Shown: positions 26,440 through 33,892 of the stretch, in pieces | Layout: every line of letters begins with the position of its first letter | Numbering within the stretch: the first letter of the stretch is position 1 | Assembly: GCF_013520985.1 (NCBI RefSeq) | Contig: NZ_JACDTY010000031.1 | Span: 1-55,915 of the forward strand | Direction of reading: 5' to 3' | Source: Mesorhizobium neociceri | GTDB taxonomy: Bacteria; Pseudomonadota; Alphaproteobacteria; Rhizobiales; Rhizobiaceae | Length of the DNA stretch: 55,915 bases | Made by a program: the position numbers and the translations under genes | Notes under the pieces: generated by a model | Told to the model about the DNA's origin: nothing | Database searches by the model: none | What the model saw: the letters and a program-made list of their open reading frames with translations, nothing else

Positions 26440-26597
26440 GGATTGCCGATCCGCATTTCGTTCAAGGCCTCTTTATCCCGGTCGAGCATTGTCCAGTTTC
26501 GGGTTCGAAGCAAACGGCTAGCCGCCGGGATGGCGTACTGCCAATCCTTTCGCAGACTGGTGCTGCGGATCCGCGCGTGCCCGCAAAATGCGCGATA

Positions 26598-26614
26598 TGC
26601 CTAATAATCGTGCA
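26598..26614. promoter_or_regulatory. Candidate NtrC binding site upstream of glnB
   Basis: TGCCTAATAATCGTGCA fits the enhancer pattern TGC-N11-GCA and matches most of the classical NtrC consensus (TGCACCAAAATGGTGCA), including the AAT core and the right half GTGCA. It is about 130-145 bp upstream of the sigma-54 box at 26743, a normal enhancer distance. Inference from pattern only. Confidence 0.5.
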
Positions 26615-26742
26615 GACGTCAGGAGCGGCAATGTGTAGGCTCCGAACACCCGCGCCGCTTCCGAAGCAGTGGATGACGCGAATGTACATCCCGGCCCGGC
26701 GCGGCATTGGAATTGCGCGAAACCGCTTCTCGTGGGCCGAAA

Positions 26743-26760
26743 TTGGCACAGTTCGTGCTT
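26743..26760 (+). promoter_or_regulatory. Sigma-54 (RpoN) promoter of glnB-glnA
   Basis: TTGGCACAGTTCGTGCTT contains GG at 26745-26746 and GC at 26757-26758, separated by exactly 10 bp, with TGGCAC intact at -24. Only one base of the -12 TTGC differs. Transcription should begin near 26770, leaving a leader of about 50 nt before glnB. RpoN/NtrC control of glnBA is established in rhizobia. The remaining sequence in the 380-nt gap shows only the candidate NtrC box at 26598. Confidence 0.8.
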
Positions 26761-26819
26761 GATGGAGGCGCAAGCGGGGCGCACAACCCGTCTTTTTGGC
26801 AGTGGAGGCCACTTTTTAC

Positions 26820-27158
26820 ATGAAAAAGATCGAAGCGATCATCAAGCCGTTCAAGCTAGACGAAGTGAAGGAAGCGCTTCAGGAGGCCGGGCTGCAAGGC
26901 ATCACCGTGACCGAAGCGAAGGGTTTCGGCCGCCAGAAAGGCCATACCGAACTCTATCGCGGCGCCGAATATGTCGTCGACTTCCTGCCCAAGGTGAAGA
27001 TCGAAGTCGTGCTTGGCGACGACGCCGTCGAAGGCGCCATCGAGGCCATCCGCAAGGCGGCGCAGACCGGCCGCATCGGCGACGGCAAGATCTTCGTCTC
27101 CAACATCGAGGAAGTCGTTCGCATCCGTACCGGTGAAACGGGGATGGACGCCGTCTGA
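26820..27158 (+). CDS. glnB: Nitrogen regulatory protein P-II
   Basis: This trimeric cytoplasmic sensor binds ATP/ADP and 2-oxoglutarate and is uridylylated under nitrogen limitation, relaying nitrogen status to adenylyltransferase and NtrB. The product is 112 residues and starts MKKIEAIIKPFKLDEVKEAL. The T-loop carries the uridylylation site Tyr51 (HTELYRGAEY), and the B-loop region and GDGKIFVSNIEEVVRIRTGE follow. An in-frame extension of 8 residues upstream is not conserved. It is the first gene of glnB-glnA, with a 76-nt spacer before glnA, behind a sigma-54 promoter. Confidence 0.97.
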   Translation: MKKIEAIIKPFKLDEVKEALQEAGLQGITVTEAKGFGRQKGHTELYRGAEYVVDFLPKVKIEVVLGDDAVEGAIEAIRKAAQTGRIGDGKIFVSNIEEVVRIRTGETGMDAV

Positions 27159-27162
27159 GGTT

Positions 27163-27198
27163 TCTGATTTCAGATATCTCGGTATCTGATTTCCGATA
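27163..27198. repeat. Two 14-bp direct repeats in the glnB-glnA spacer
   Basis: TCTGATTTCAGATA (27163-27176) recurs as TCTGATTTCCGATA (27185-27198) with one mismatch. The start-to-start distance is 22 bp, two helical turns. Each copy also contains a small inverted repeat. They may be a protein binding site or an mRNA element controlling glnA relative to glnB. Confidence 0.6.
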
Positions 27199-27234
27199 AC
27201 TCCTCGAAACGTCATCAGACAGGGAAGAAACGAC

Positions 27235-28644
27235 ATGACGACAGCCAAAGACATCATGAAGCAGATCAAGGACAACGACGTGAAGTTCGTCGACCTGCGC
27301 TTCACCGATCCGAAGGGCAAGCTGCAGCACGTGACGATGGATGTCATCGAGGTCGAGGAAGACATGTTTGCCGACGGCGTCATGTTCGACGGCTCCTCGA
27401 TTGCCGGCTGGAAGGCGATCAACGAGTCCGACATGGTGCTGATGCCGGATCCGGATACGGTCCACATGGACCCGTTCTTCGCCCAGTCGACCATGGTCAT
27501 TCTGTGCGACATTCTCGATCCGGTTTCCGGGGAATCCTACAACCGCGATCCGCGCGGCACCGCCAAGAAGGCCGAGGCCTACATGAAGGCTGAAGGCATC
27601 GGCGACACCATCTATGTCGGGCCGGAAGCAGAATTCTTCGTCTTCGATGACGTGAAGTACAAGGCCGACCCCTACAACACCGGCTTCAAGCTCGACTCCA
27701 CCGAACTGCCGTCCAACGACGACACCGACTACGAGACCGGCAATCTCGGCCACCGCCCGCGCATCAAGGGCGGCTACTTCCCGGTGCCGCCGATCGACAG
27801 CGCGCAGGACATGCGTTCCGAAATGCTGACCGTGCTGGCCGAAATGGGCGTGCGCGTCGAAAAGCACCATCACGAGGTGGCGGCAGCCCAACACGAGCTC
27901 GGCATCAAGTTCGACACTCTGGTCCGCAACGCCGACAAGATGCTGATCTACAAGTATGTCGTGCACCAGGTCGCCAATGCCTACGGCAAGACGGCGACCT
28001 TCATGCCGAAGCCGATCTTCGGCGATAACGGCTCGGGCATGCACGTCCACCAGTCGATCTGGAAAGGCGGCAAGCCGACCTTCGCCGGCAACGAATATGC
28101 CGGCCTGTCGGAGTCGTGCCTGTTCTACATCGGCGGCATCATCAAGCACGCCAAGGCGATCAACGCCTTCACCAACCCGCTGACCAACTCCTACAAGCGT
28201 CTGGTGCCTGGCTATGAAGCGCCGGTGCTGCTCGCCTACTCCGCGCGCAACCGTTCGGCTTCCTGCCGCATTCCGTTCGGCTCCTCGCCGAAGGCCAAGC
28301 GCGTCGAGGTCCGTTTCCCCGATCCGGGCGCGAACCCCTACCTCGCCTTCGCCGCCATGCTGATGGCCGGCCTCGACGGCATCAAAAACAAGATCCATCC
28401 GGGACAGCCGATGGACAAGGATCTCTACGACCTGCCGCCGAAGGAGCTGAAGAAGATTCCGACCGTCTGCGGTTCGCTGCGCGAAGCCCTGCAGAGCCTC
28501 GACAAGGACCGCGGCTTCCTGAAAGCCGGCGGCGTCTTCGACGACGACCAGATCGACAGCTACATCGAGCTGAAGATGGCCGAAGTGATGCGCTTCGAAA
28601 TGACCCCGCATCCGGTCGAATACGACATGTATTACTCAGTCTGA
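27235..28644 (+). CDS. glnA: Glutamine synthetase type I
   Basis: The dodecameric enzyme makes glutamine from glutamate, ammonia and ATP. The 469-residue product has MFDGSSIAGWKAIN (N-terminal beta-grasp end), VGPEAEFFVFDDVKY (metal-binding glutamates), KPIFGDNGSGMHVHQSIWK (active-site histidine) and NRSASCRIP. The adenylylation site is Tyr398 in DLYDLPPKEL, so it should be controlled by GlnE. AGGGAAG precedes the ATG. It forms the glnB-glnA unit and ends at a strong terminator 23 nt after the stop. Confidence 0.98.
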   Translation: MTTAKDIMKQIKDNDVKFVDLRFTDPKGKLQHVTMDVIEVEEDMFADGVMFDGSSIAGWKAINESDMVLMPDPDTVHMDPFFAQSTMVILCDILDPVSGESYNRDPRGTAKKAEAYMKAEGIGDTIYVGPEAEFFVFDDVKYKADPYNTGFKLDSTELPSNDDTDYETGNLGHRPRIKGGYFPVPPIDSAQDMRSEMLTVLAEMGVRVEKHHHEVAAAQHELGIKFDTLVRNADKMLIYKYVVHQVANAYGKTATFMPKPIFGDNGSGMHVHQSIWKGGKPTFAGNEYAGLSESCLFYIGGIIKHAKAINAFTNPLTNSYKRLVPGYEAPVLLAYSARNRSASCRIPFGSSPKAKRVEVRFPDPGANPYLAFAAMLMAGLDGIKNKIHPGQPMDKDLYDLPPKELKKIPTVCGSLREALQSLDKDRGFLKAGGVFDDDQIDSYIELKMAEVMRFEMTPHPVEYDMYYSV

Positions 28645-28667
28645 GCGATCGTTTCAGAGAGAAAGAA

Positions 28668-28696
28668 AAACCCCGGCGGAGACGCCGGGGTTTTTT
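28668..28696 (+). terminator. Intrinsic terminator of glnBA
   Basis: CCCCGGCG (28671-28678), loop GAGA, CGCCGGGG (28683-28690), then six T; A-rich on the left. The same 8-bp stem recurs after the next gene at 29245. Confidence 0.92.
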
Positions 28697-28773
28697 GTTA
28701 GGGGCGCCGAGGTCGGAACGCGCCTGGCCGTGGCTCGTTGAACTCCTGACGTCAACTTTCGGAGGTACCGATC

Positions 28774-29217
28774 ATGGCTGATCTCTTCACGCCTGACCTT
28801 TCCGCTCGCCCTCACGACGCACAAGTCGTTCGCGCCATGCGCGCCCGGCCAGAGGCGATCTACAAAAGCTTCACCGCCGGTTGGGAAGGCTGGTTCGCCT
28901 TGCCCGGAGGACTGATCGCAAAACCGGTTCCGCAGGGACAATTGTTCTTCGTGGTCGAGCATGAGGGGCAGCGCCACCCGCATTATGGGCGCTTCCTGAC
29001 ACTTCAACCGAACCGAAAGGTGGAACTGACCTGGCTTACCGGCAAGAGCGGAACCCAGGGTGCCGAAACCGTCCTGTCAGTCGATATCGAACCGCGGGAC
29101 GACGGATGCACCGTCACCCTCAGACATCGCGGTTTTTATGATCAGGACCGCGCCGACGGACACGGGAAGTCGTGGGAGCAGATCCTCGCCAATCTTGACG
29201 CACGATTGACCGCGTGA
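28774..29217 (+). CDS. SRPBCC-family (AHSA1/START-like) protein
   Basis: The 147-residue product begins AQVVRAMRARPEAIYKSFTAGWEGWFA and continues with HYGRFLTLQPNRKVELTWLTGKSG, VLSVDIEPRDDGCTVTLRHRGF and SWEQILANLDARL. This is the layout of AHSA1-type SRPBCC domains, a helix-grip fold with a hydrophobic ligand cavity. The ligand is unknown. GGAGG lies before the ATG. It stands alone between glnA and glnII with near-identical terminators on both sides, so it is an independent unit inserted in the nitrogen cluster. Confidence 0.8.
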   Translation: MADLFTPDLSARPHDAQVVRAMRARPEAIYKSFTAGWEGWFALPGGLIAKPVPQGQLFFVVEHEGQRHPHYGRFLTLQPNRKVELTWLTGKSGTQGAETVLSVDIEPRDDGCTVTLRHRGFYDQDRADGHGKSWEQILANLDARLTA

Positions 29218-29240
29218 AGAGCGAGCGCCCAGGAGCAATG

Positions 29241-29269
29241 AAAACCCCGGCGTTACCGCCGGGGTTTTG
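29241..29269. terminator. Bidirectional terminator between the SRPBCC gene and glnII
   Basis: CCCCGGCG (29245-29252), loop TTAC, CGCCGGGG (29257-29264), flanked by AAAA on the left and TTTT on the right. It can end both the SRPBCC gene and the convergent glnII. Confidence 0.9.
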
Positions 29270-29305
29270 TTTGGGCCGACGTAGACACTACGCCGCAGCG
29301 AATGC

Positions 29306-30346
29306 TCAGGCAGCAGCCGATACCTGCGCGCTGGTCGAAACCTCCGCGATCGTCTTCAGGATCTGCGAAGCGATCTGGTAGGGGTCGCCCTGCGAATTCG
29401 GGCGGCGGTCTTCCAGATAGCCCTTGTAGTCATTGTTGACGAAGGAATGCGGCACGCGGATCGATGCGCCGCGGTCGGCGATGCCGTAGCTGAATCTGTT
29501 CCACGGCGCGGTCTCGTGCTTGCCGGTCAGGCGCTTGTCGTTGTCCGGGCCGTAGACGGCGATGTGGTCCATCAGGTTCTTGTCGAAAGCCGCCATCAGC
29601 GCTTCGAAATAGGCCTTGCCGCCGACTTCGCGCATATAGGCGGTCGAGAAGTTGGCGTGCATGCCCGAGCCATTCCAGTCGGTGTCGCCGAGCGGCTTGC
29701 AATGATACTCGATGTCGATCTCGTATTTTTCGGTCAGGCGCTGCAAGAGATAGCGGGCCATCCACATCTGGTCGGCCGCCTTCTTGGAGCCCTTGCCGAA
29801 AATCTGGAATTCCCACTGGCCCTTGGCCACTTCGGCGTTGATGCCTTCATGGTTGATGCCGGCCGCGAGGCACTGGTCGAGATGTTCCTCGACGATCTGG
29901 CGCGCGACCGGGCCGACATTCGAATAGCCGACGCCGGTGTAGTACGGGCCTTGCGGTGCCGGATAGCCGCTCTCGGGGAAGCCGAGCGGACGACCGTCCT
30001 TGTAGAAGAAGTATTCCTGCTCGAAGCCGAACCAGGCGCCCTCGTCGTCGAGGATGGTGGCGCGCTTGTTGGACGCATGCGGCGTCACGCCATCGGGCAT
30101 CATCACTTCGCACATCACCAGCACGCCATTGGTGCGGGCTGGATCCGGGAACACGGCGACCGGCTTCAGCACGCAATCGGAGCTGTGGCCTTCGGCCTGC
30201 TGCGTCGAGGAACCGTCAAAGCCCCACAGCGGCAGCTGCTCGAGCGTCGGGAACTCGGCGAACTCCTTGATCTGGGTCTTGCCGCGCAGATTGGGGACCG
30301 GGGTGTATCCATCGAGCCAGATATACTCGAGCTTGTATTTCGTCAT
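29306..30346 (-). CDS. glnII: Glutamine synthetase type II (eukaryote-like GSII)
   Basis: This is the second ammonium-assimilating enzyme, found in Rhizobiaceae and relatives and induced by nitrogen limitation. The 346-residue product starts MTKYKLEYIWLDGYTPVPNLRGK. It shows LPLWGFDGSSTQQAEGHSSD, EQEYFFYKDGRPLGFP, DWNGSGMHANFSTAYMREVGG and APWNRFSYGIADRGASIRVP. It lacks the adenylylation loop of GSI. The chosen start follows CTAGA-rich sequence rather than a strong SD, but the N-terminus matches GSII; the frame extends 159 nt upstream, past the sigma-54 promoter, which rules out the longer reading. Confidence 0.97.
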   Translation of the reverse strand: MTKYKLEYIWLDGYTPVPNLRGKTQIKEFAEFPTLEQLPLWGFDGSSTQQAEGHSSDCVLKPVAVFPDPARTNGVLVMCEVMMPDGVTPHASNKRATILDDEGAWFGFEQEYFFYKDGRPLGFPESGYPAPQGPYYTGVGYSNVGPVARQIVEEHLDQCLAAGINHEGINAEVAKGQWEFQIFGKGSKKAADQMWMARYLLQRLTEKYEIDIEYHCKPLGDTDWNGSGMHANFSTAYMREVGGKAYFEALMAAFDKNLMDHIAVYGPDNDKRLTGKHETAPWNRFSYGIADRGASIRVPHSFVNNDYKGYLEDRRPNSQGDPYQIASQILKTIAEVSTSAQVSAAA

Positions 30347-30434
30347 TCTAGAGCCTCTCGTTGCTTGATCACCGAAGCTGGATGACGCCGGCGCGCGCCG
30401 AGCCATCCGGCAGACCGGCTGCCGGTCGATAAAA

Positions 30435-30451
30435 TGCAATTCGTGTGCCAT
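30435..30451 (-). promoter_or_regulatory. Sigma-54 (RpoN) promoter of glnII
   Basis: On the minus strand the sequence reads TGGCACACGAATTGCA: a TGGCAC -24 box and a TTGCA -12 box with GG and GC 10 bp apart, a perfect consensus match. Transcription should start near 30423, about 77 nt before the glnII ATG. NtrC-RpoN control of glnII is established in rhizobia. Confidence 0.88.
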
Positions 30452-30546
30452 TTCCGCTGACCTGGGTGCGTCAAAAGTGCCCATTCGCCTTGACGATCCG
30501 GCCAAGCCGTCTAAGCAATGCGCCGGGATCGATCAAAGGCAGAAGT

Positions 30547-30605
30547 TGCTTAAATAACAGGCAAATACTGATCTTTCTTTAGGCATCTTGCCTAAACCGG
30601 TTGCA
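30547..30605. promoter_or_regulatory. Two NtrC-like boxes and a palindrome between glnII and DUF2735
   Basis: TGCTTAAATAACAGGCA (30547-30563) and TGCCTAAACCGGTTGCA (30589-30605) both fit TGC-N11-GCA. Their centres are 42 bp apart, four helical turns, so both would face the same side of DNA. They lie about 100-155 bp upstream of the glnII sigma-54 box. Overlapping the second is TTTAGGCA-TCT-TGCCTAAA (30578-30596), a perfect 8-3-8 inverted repeat. These are pattern matches only. Confidence 0.5.
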
Positions 30606-30664
30606 GGACTTACTTTGATGGAAAGATGAATCGACAAGCCTCTCCAAAAGAAAGGAGACCGACA

Positions 30665-30862
30665 ATGGAAATCACGTCAGCCCGTCCGTCGGCAAAAATC
30701 CTGATGTTCCCGGTGGCAGCGCGTGCGGCTGCCTCAAATTTAGGCGTAAAGGCCAACTTTGCGGCAGAGCTCGCCTCCTTGCGCGATCACCCCTTGGGCT
30801 ATGGCGAGGCCTGGTATCATGAGGCGGCCATCGCGGAAGCCGAGCAGCCTCGCAAGAGCTAG
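30665..30862 (+). CDS. DUF2735 domain-containing small protein
   Basis: The product is 65 residues with a conserved-looking AKILMFPVAARAA segment and a C-terminal GYGEAWYHEAAIAEAEQ. It matches the DUF2735 family, short proteins that in rhizobia sit next to glnII; the family is recalled, not searched. AGGAG sits just before this ATG; an in-frame ATG 39 nt upstream is possible. It is divergent from glnII and shares the regulatory region with two NtrC-like boxes, which suggests nitrogen regulation. Molecular function unknown. Confidence 0.75.
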   Translation: MEITSARPSAKILMFPVAARAAASNLGVKANFAAELASLRDHPLGYGEAWYHEAAIAEAEQPRKS

Positions 30863-30904
30863 GTCGTCTTCCGGGCCAACAGCTGAAAGCAGGCCCGACA
30901 ATTG

Positions 30905-30940
30905 AAAAACCCGGCGCGATCGCTCGCGCCGGGTTTTTGT
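30905..30940. terminator. Bidirectional terminator between DUF2735 and the MFS gene
   Basis: CCCGGCGCGA (30910-30919), loop TCGC, TCGCGCCGGG (30924-30933), flanked by AAAAA on the left and TTTTT on the right. It serves both converging genes. Confidence 0.9.
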
Positions 30941-30958
30941 TTGATACCACGCCGTCGG

Positions 30959-32845
30959 CTACTGCTTGGTATGCAGGTCGGTTCCCAGCGTATCCCTGAC
31001 GAAGATCATGCCGATGATCAGCGACATCGCCGCGATCACCACCGGGTACCAGAGACCGTAATAGATATCGCCCTTGGAGGCGCTGAGCGCGAACACGATC
31101 GCCGGCAGCAGACCGCCGAACCAGCCATTGCCGATGTGATAGGGCAGCGACATGCCGGTGTAGCGGATGCGGGTCGGGAACATCTCGACCAGAATCGCCG
31201 CGATCGGCCCGTAGACCATGGTCACGTAGACGACCAGGATGAACAGGATGCCGATGACCTTTGCCCAGTTGACGGCTGCCGGGTCGGCAAACATCGAGAA
31301 CGCACCGGCCGCCGGAACACTGTAGACCGTCACGTCGGTGGCACCGGCGGCGTCATCTGCCGTCAGCAGCTTGTCCTTGACCGCCTGGGCGAGCGGGACA
31401 GTGGCTTTTTCACCGGCGCGAATGGCTGCCGCGTCGAGTTTCAGTTCGGGATTGGCCCCGACAAAGGCGTCGAGCTTTTGGTCGGCAACCTTGGCGGCAG
31501 CACGTTTCAGCGGATAGCCGCCGTCCTGAAGCGCGAGGTTGACCGCCTTCTTGAAGGCAGCATCGTTGGAAGTCGCCTTGTCCGCGGCTGCCACGGCATC
31601 ATAGGACGCTACCGTTTCGGTGCCAATTTTCACACTGGCCGCGGTTCCCGGTGCCGCCGTCGTAATGATGTCGTAGGGTACGGAGCTCTTGGCAAGGAAG
31701 TCGGTCGCAATATCGCACGAAGTGAGAGGCTTGCGTGTTCCGGTCGGATTGAACTGGAACTTGCAGTCTCCCGGTGCAGCGGTCACCGTGGCACGCGTGT
31801 TCTGCTGCGCGGTGGCGAGCGCCGGATTGGCGGCCCAGGTCAGCGCCTTGAACAGCGGGAAGGTGGTGACGATCGCCAGGGCGAGACCGGCCATGATGAT
31901 CGGCTTGCGGCCGACCTTGTCGGAGAGCCAGCCGAACACGACGAAGAAGATCGAGCCGAGCGCCAGCGCGATCGCGATCATGATGTTGACCGACTGCGGA
32001 TCGACCTTGAGCACATTGGCCAGGAAGAACAGCGCGTAGAACTGGCCATTGTACCAGACCACGGCCTGGCCGGCAGTCAAGCCGAACAACGCCAGCAAGG
32101 CGATCTTGGCGTTCTTCCACTGTCCGAAGGCTTCTGACAAAGGCGCCTTGGAGCCCTTGCCCTCGTCCTTCATACGCTGGAAGGTCGGCGATTCGGCAAG
32201 CGACAAGCGAATCCAGACCGATATGGCGAGCAGGATGGCCGAGAGCAGGAATGGAATACGCCAGCCCCAGGCCGCAAAGTCCTCCTTGCTCAACGAATTC
32301 TGCACGATCAGGATGATGATCAGCGACAGGAACAGGCCAAGCGTCGCCGTTGTCTGGATCCACGACGTATAGAAGCCGCGGCGGTCGTCGGGAGCATGTT
32401 CGGCGACATAGGTCGCCGCGCCACCATATTCACCACCGAGCGCCAGGCCTTGCAGCATGCGCAGCCCAACCAGGATAATTGGCGCCGCGATGCCCCAGCT
32501 CGCCGAGCCGGGAAGCAGGCCGACCAGGAAGGTCGACAGGCCCATGATCGTGATGGTGACAAGGAATGTGTATTTGCGGCCGACGAGATCGCCGATGCGG
32601 CCGAACACGAGTGCGCCGAACGGGCGCACGAGGAAGCCAGCAGCGAAAACCAGCAGCGTGAAGATGTTGCGGGTCGCCTCTGGATAGGTGGCGAAGAATG
32701 TGGCGCCGATCGCGGCCGCCAACGCACCGTAAAGATAGAAATCATACCATTCGAAAACGGTGCCGAGCGAAGAGGCGAAGATGACTTTCTTCTCCTCTCG
32801 CGTCATGCCGCGGCTGCTTCCGCCGGCGGTCGATGCCATTGCCAT
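30959..32845 (-). CDS. MFS transporter of the metabolite:H+ symporter group with a large inserted domain
   Basis: The 628-residue protein is far longer than the usual 430-450. The N-terminal half is classic MHS (ProP/KgtP/ShiA-like): SLGTVFEWYDFYLYG, RPFGALVFGRIGDLVGRKYTF, LQGLALGGEYGGAATYVAEH. The later signature WLSDKVGRKPIIMAGL is also present. After the helix ending near residue 345 comes an insertion of about 170-180 residues rich in Ala, Asp, Lys and Thr with no membrane helices (APGDCKFQFNPTG ... AFSMFADPAAVNW), before the final helices (IGILFILVVYVTMVYGPIAAILVEMFPTRIRYTG). The insertion is probably periplasmic. Substrate unknown, most likely an organic acid or osmolyte. GGGAGG precedes the ATG. 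Confidence 0.88.
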   Translation of the reverse strand: MAMASTAGGSSRGMTREEKKVIFASSLGTVFEWYDFYLYGALAAAIGATFFATYPEATRNIFTLLVFAAGFLVRPFGALVFGRIGDLVGRKYTFLVTITIMGLSTFLVGLLPGSASWGIAAPIILVGLRMLQGLALGGEYGGAATYVAEHAPDDRRGFYTSWIQTTATLGLFLSLIIILIVQNSLSKEDFAAWGWRIPFLLSAILLAISVWIRLSLAESPTFQRMKDEGKGSKAPLSEAFGQWKNAKIALLALFGLTAGQAVVWYNGQFYALFFLANVLKVDPQSVNIMIAIALALGSIFFVVFGWLSDKVGRKPIIMAGLALAIVTTFPLFKALTWAANPALATAQQNTRATVTAAPGDCKFQFNPTGTRKPLTSCDIATDFLAKSSVPYDIITTAAPGTAASVKIGTETVASYDAVAAADKATSNDAAFKKAVNLALQDGGYPLKRAAAKVADQKLDAFVGANPELKLDAAAIRAGEKATVPLAQAVKDKLLTADDAAGATDVTVYSVPAAGAFSMFADPAAVNWAKVIGILFILVVYVTMVYGPIAAILVEMFPTRIRYTGMSLPYHIGNGWFGGLLPAIVFALSASKGDIYYGLWYPVVIAAMSLIIGMIFVRDTLGTDLHTKQ

Positions 32846-33027
32846 GGAAATGTCCTCCCGTGAGATCCCGTCTGTCCTCGATGCTGTGCGTCACGGTCCA
32901 CGTTCCCTCAGAACGCCGACTCAGCTCAGCCATCGGCGCAAAAAATGACAGAAAGCGGCAACCGGAGGCAGACCGACATTGGGTTTATGACTTTGGTATT
33001 AGGTGCAGTGCGGCAAAGAGCCGAGGA

Positions 33028-33819
33028 TCAGGCCTTGAGCGCATCCAGCAGGCTGACGGCGGCCATCATGTCGCGCTTGCGGGCCGAGCGGCGTGCCACC
33101 GCCTCGGCATCCTGGCCCCAGTGCTCGATCTGCCAATCCTCATCGACATGGCCGGCGGCCCAAGCCGCCTCGCCGTCAAGCGCGCCGTAGTCGACCGCAA
33201 GCGCCAGCAGCGCCGACCCGGTCAGCGACGTCATGACGTGGATTGCGGCCAGCCGCAGCGGCTCGGCGCGCTGGGCAAGATGGGCGCCGAGCACCGCGAT
33301 ACTCTCACGCGGCTGCTCGACATGGATGATCCCCTCGGCGAGATTGAAGCGAGCCCCGAGCGTCGCCCTCGCCCAGTCGATCACCGGGTCCCAATGCTGG
33401 TTCTGCCGGTCGACCAGCCCCTGCGGCGCGTCGGCGCGGTAGCAGGTCAGATCGGACGAGGCGAAACGCAAGACGTCCTCCAGCACCGCCTGCGGGTCGC
33501 TGGCGACGCCGTCAAGGGCGGTGTTGACCAGACGCAGAACCGGCATCGTCACGGGGTCGATGGTCTCGCCTTGCGCGTGGAATTCGCTGGCTACCAACTG
33601 TGCTGCATTCTCGGTCGGCAGCGCCAGCAACGCCTTGCCCGGCGTGCGCACCGGCTTGCCGTCGAGATGCACGGCGAAACCGTCTTCGACTGGCGCGACC
33701 GAGGCATCCTTGTAGAAGCGCTTCGGCAGATGCGTCTTCATCTGGATCTGCGCGCGGCGCACCGGATCCGGATCGGACAGCTGCTTTCCCGCTTCGAGGT
33801 CATTGAGGATGTCACGCAT
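33028..33819 (-). CDS. ATP12-family F1-ATPase assembly chaperone
   Basis: This 263-residue protein resembles mitochondrial ATP12, which binds the F1 alpha subunit during ATP synthase assembly. Recognisable parts are KRFYKDASVAPVEDGFAVHLDGKPVRTPGKALLALP, FASSDLTCYRADAPQGLVDRQNQHWDPVIDWA, and LTGSALLALAVDYGALDGEAAW. AGGAG sits before the ATG. Upstream genes on the strand are the decayed EamA transporter and rluC. A chaperone role in this bacterium is by homology. Confidence 0.9.
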   Translation of the reverse strand: MRDILNDLEAGKQLSDPDPVRRAQIQMKTHLPKRFYKDASVAPVEDGFAVHLDGKPVRTPGKALLALPTENAAQLVASEFHAQGETIDPVTMPVLRLVNTALDGVASDPQAVLEDVLRFASSDLTCYRADAPQGLVDRQNQHWDPVIDWARATLGARFNLAEGIIHVEQPRESIAVLGAHLAQRAEPLRLAAIHVMTSLTGSALLALAVDYGALDGEAAWAAGHVDEDWQIEHWGQDAEAVARRSARKRDMMAAVSLLDALKA

Positions 33820-33830
33820 GTCGAACTCCT

Positions 33831-33884
33831 TAGAGCATGATGCCGAAACGTGTGAGGCGGTTTTCGGACAACATCGTGATCTAC
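33831..33884. repeat. Rhizobial palindromic intergenic repeat
   Basis: GAGCATGATGCCGAAA and, after about 15 nt, TTTTCGGACAACATCGTGATC form an imperfect inverted repeat. I recognise this as the widespread GAGCATGATnCCGAAA...TTTTCGG...ATCATGCTC type of repeat in Mesorhizobium and relatives. It lies between the ATP12 gene and the EamA pseudogene. Recognition is from memory. Confidence 0.65.
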
Positions 33885-33892
33885 AAACTTGC

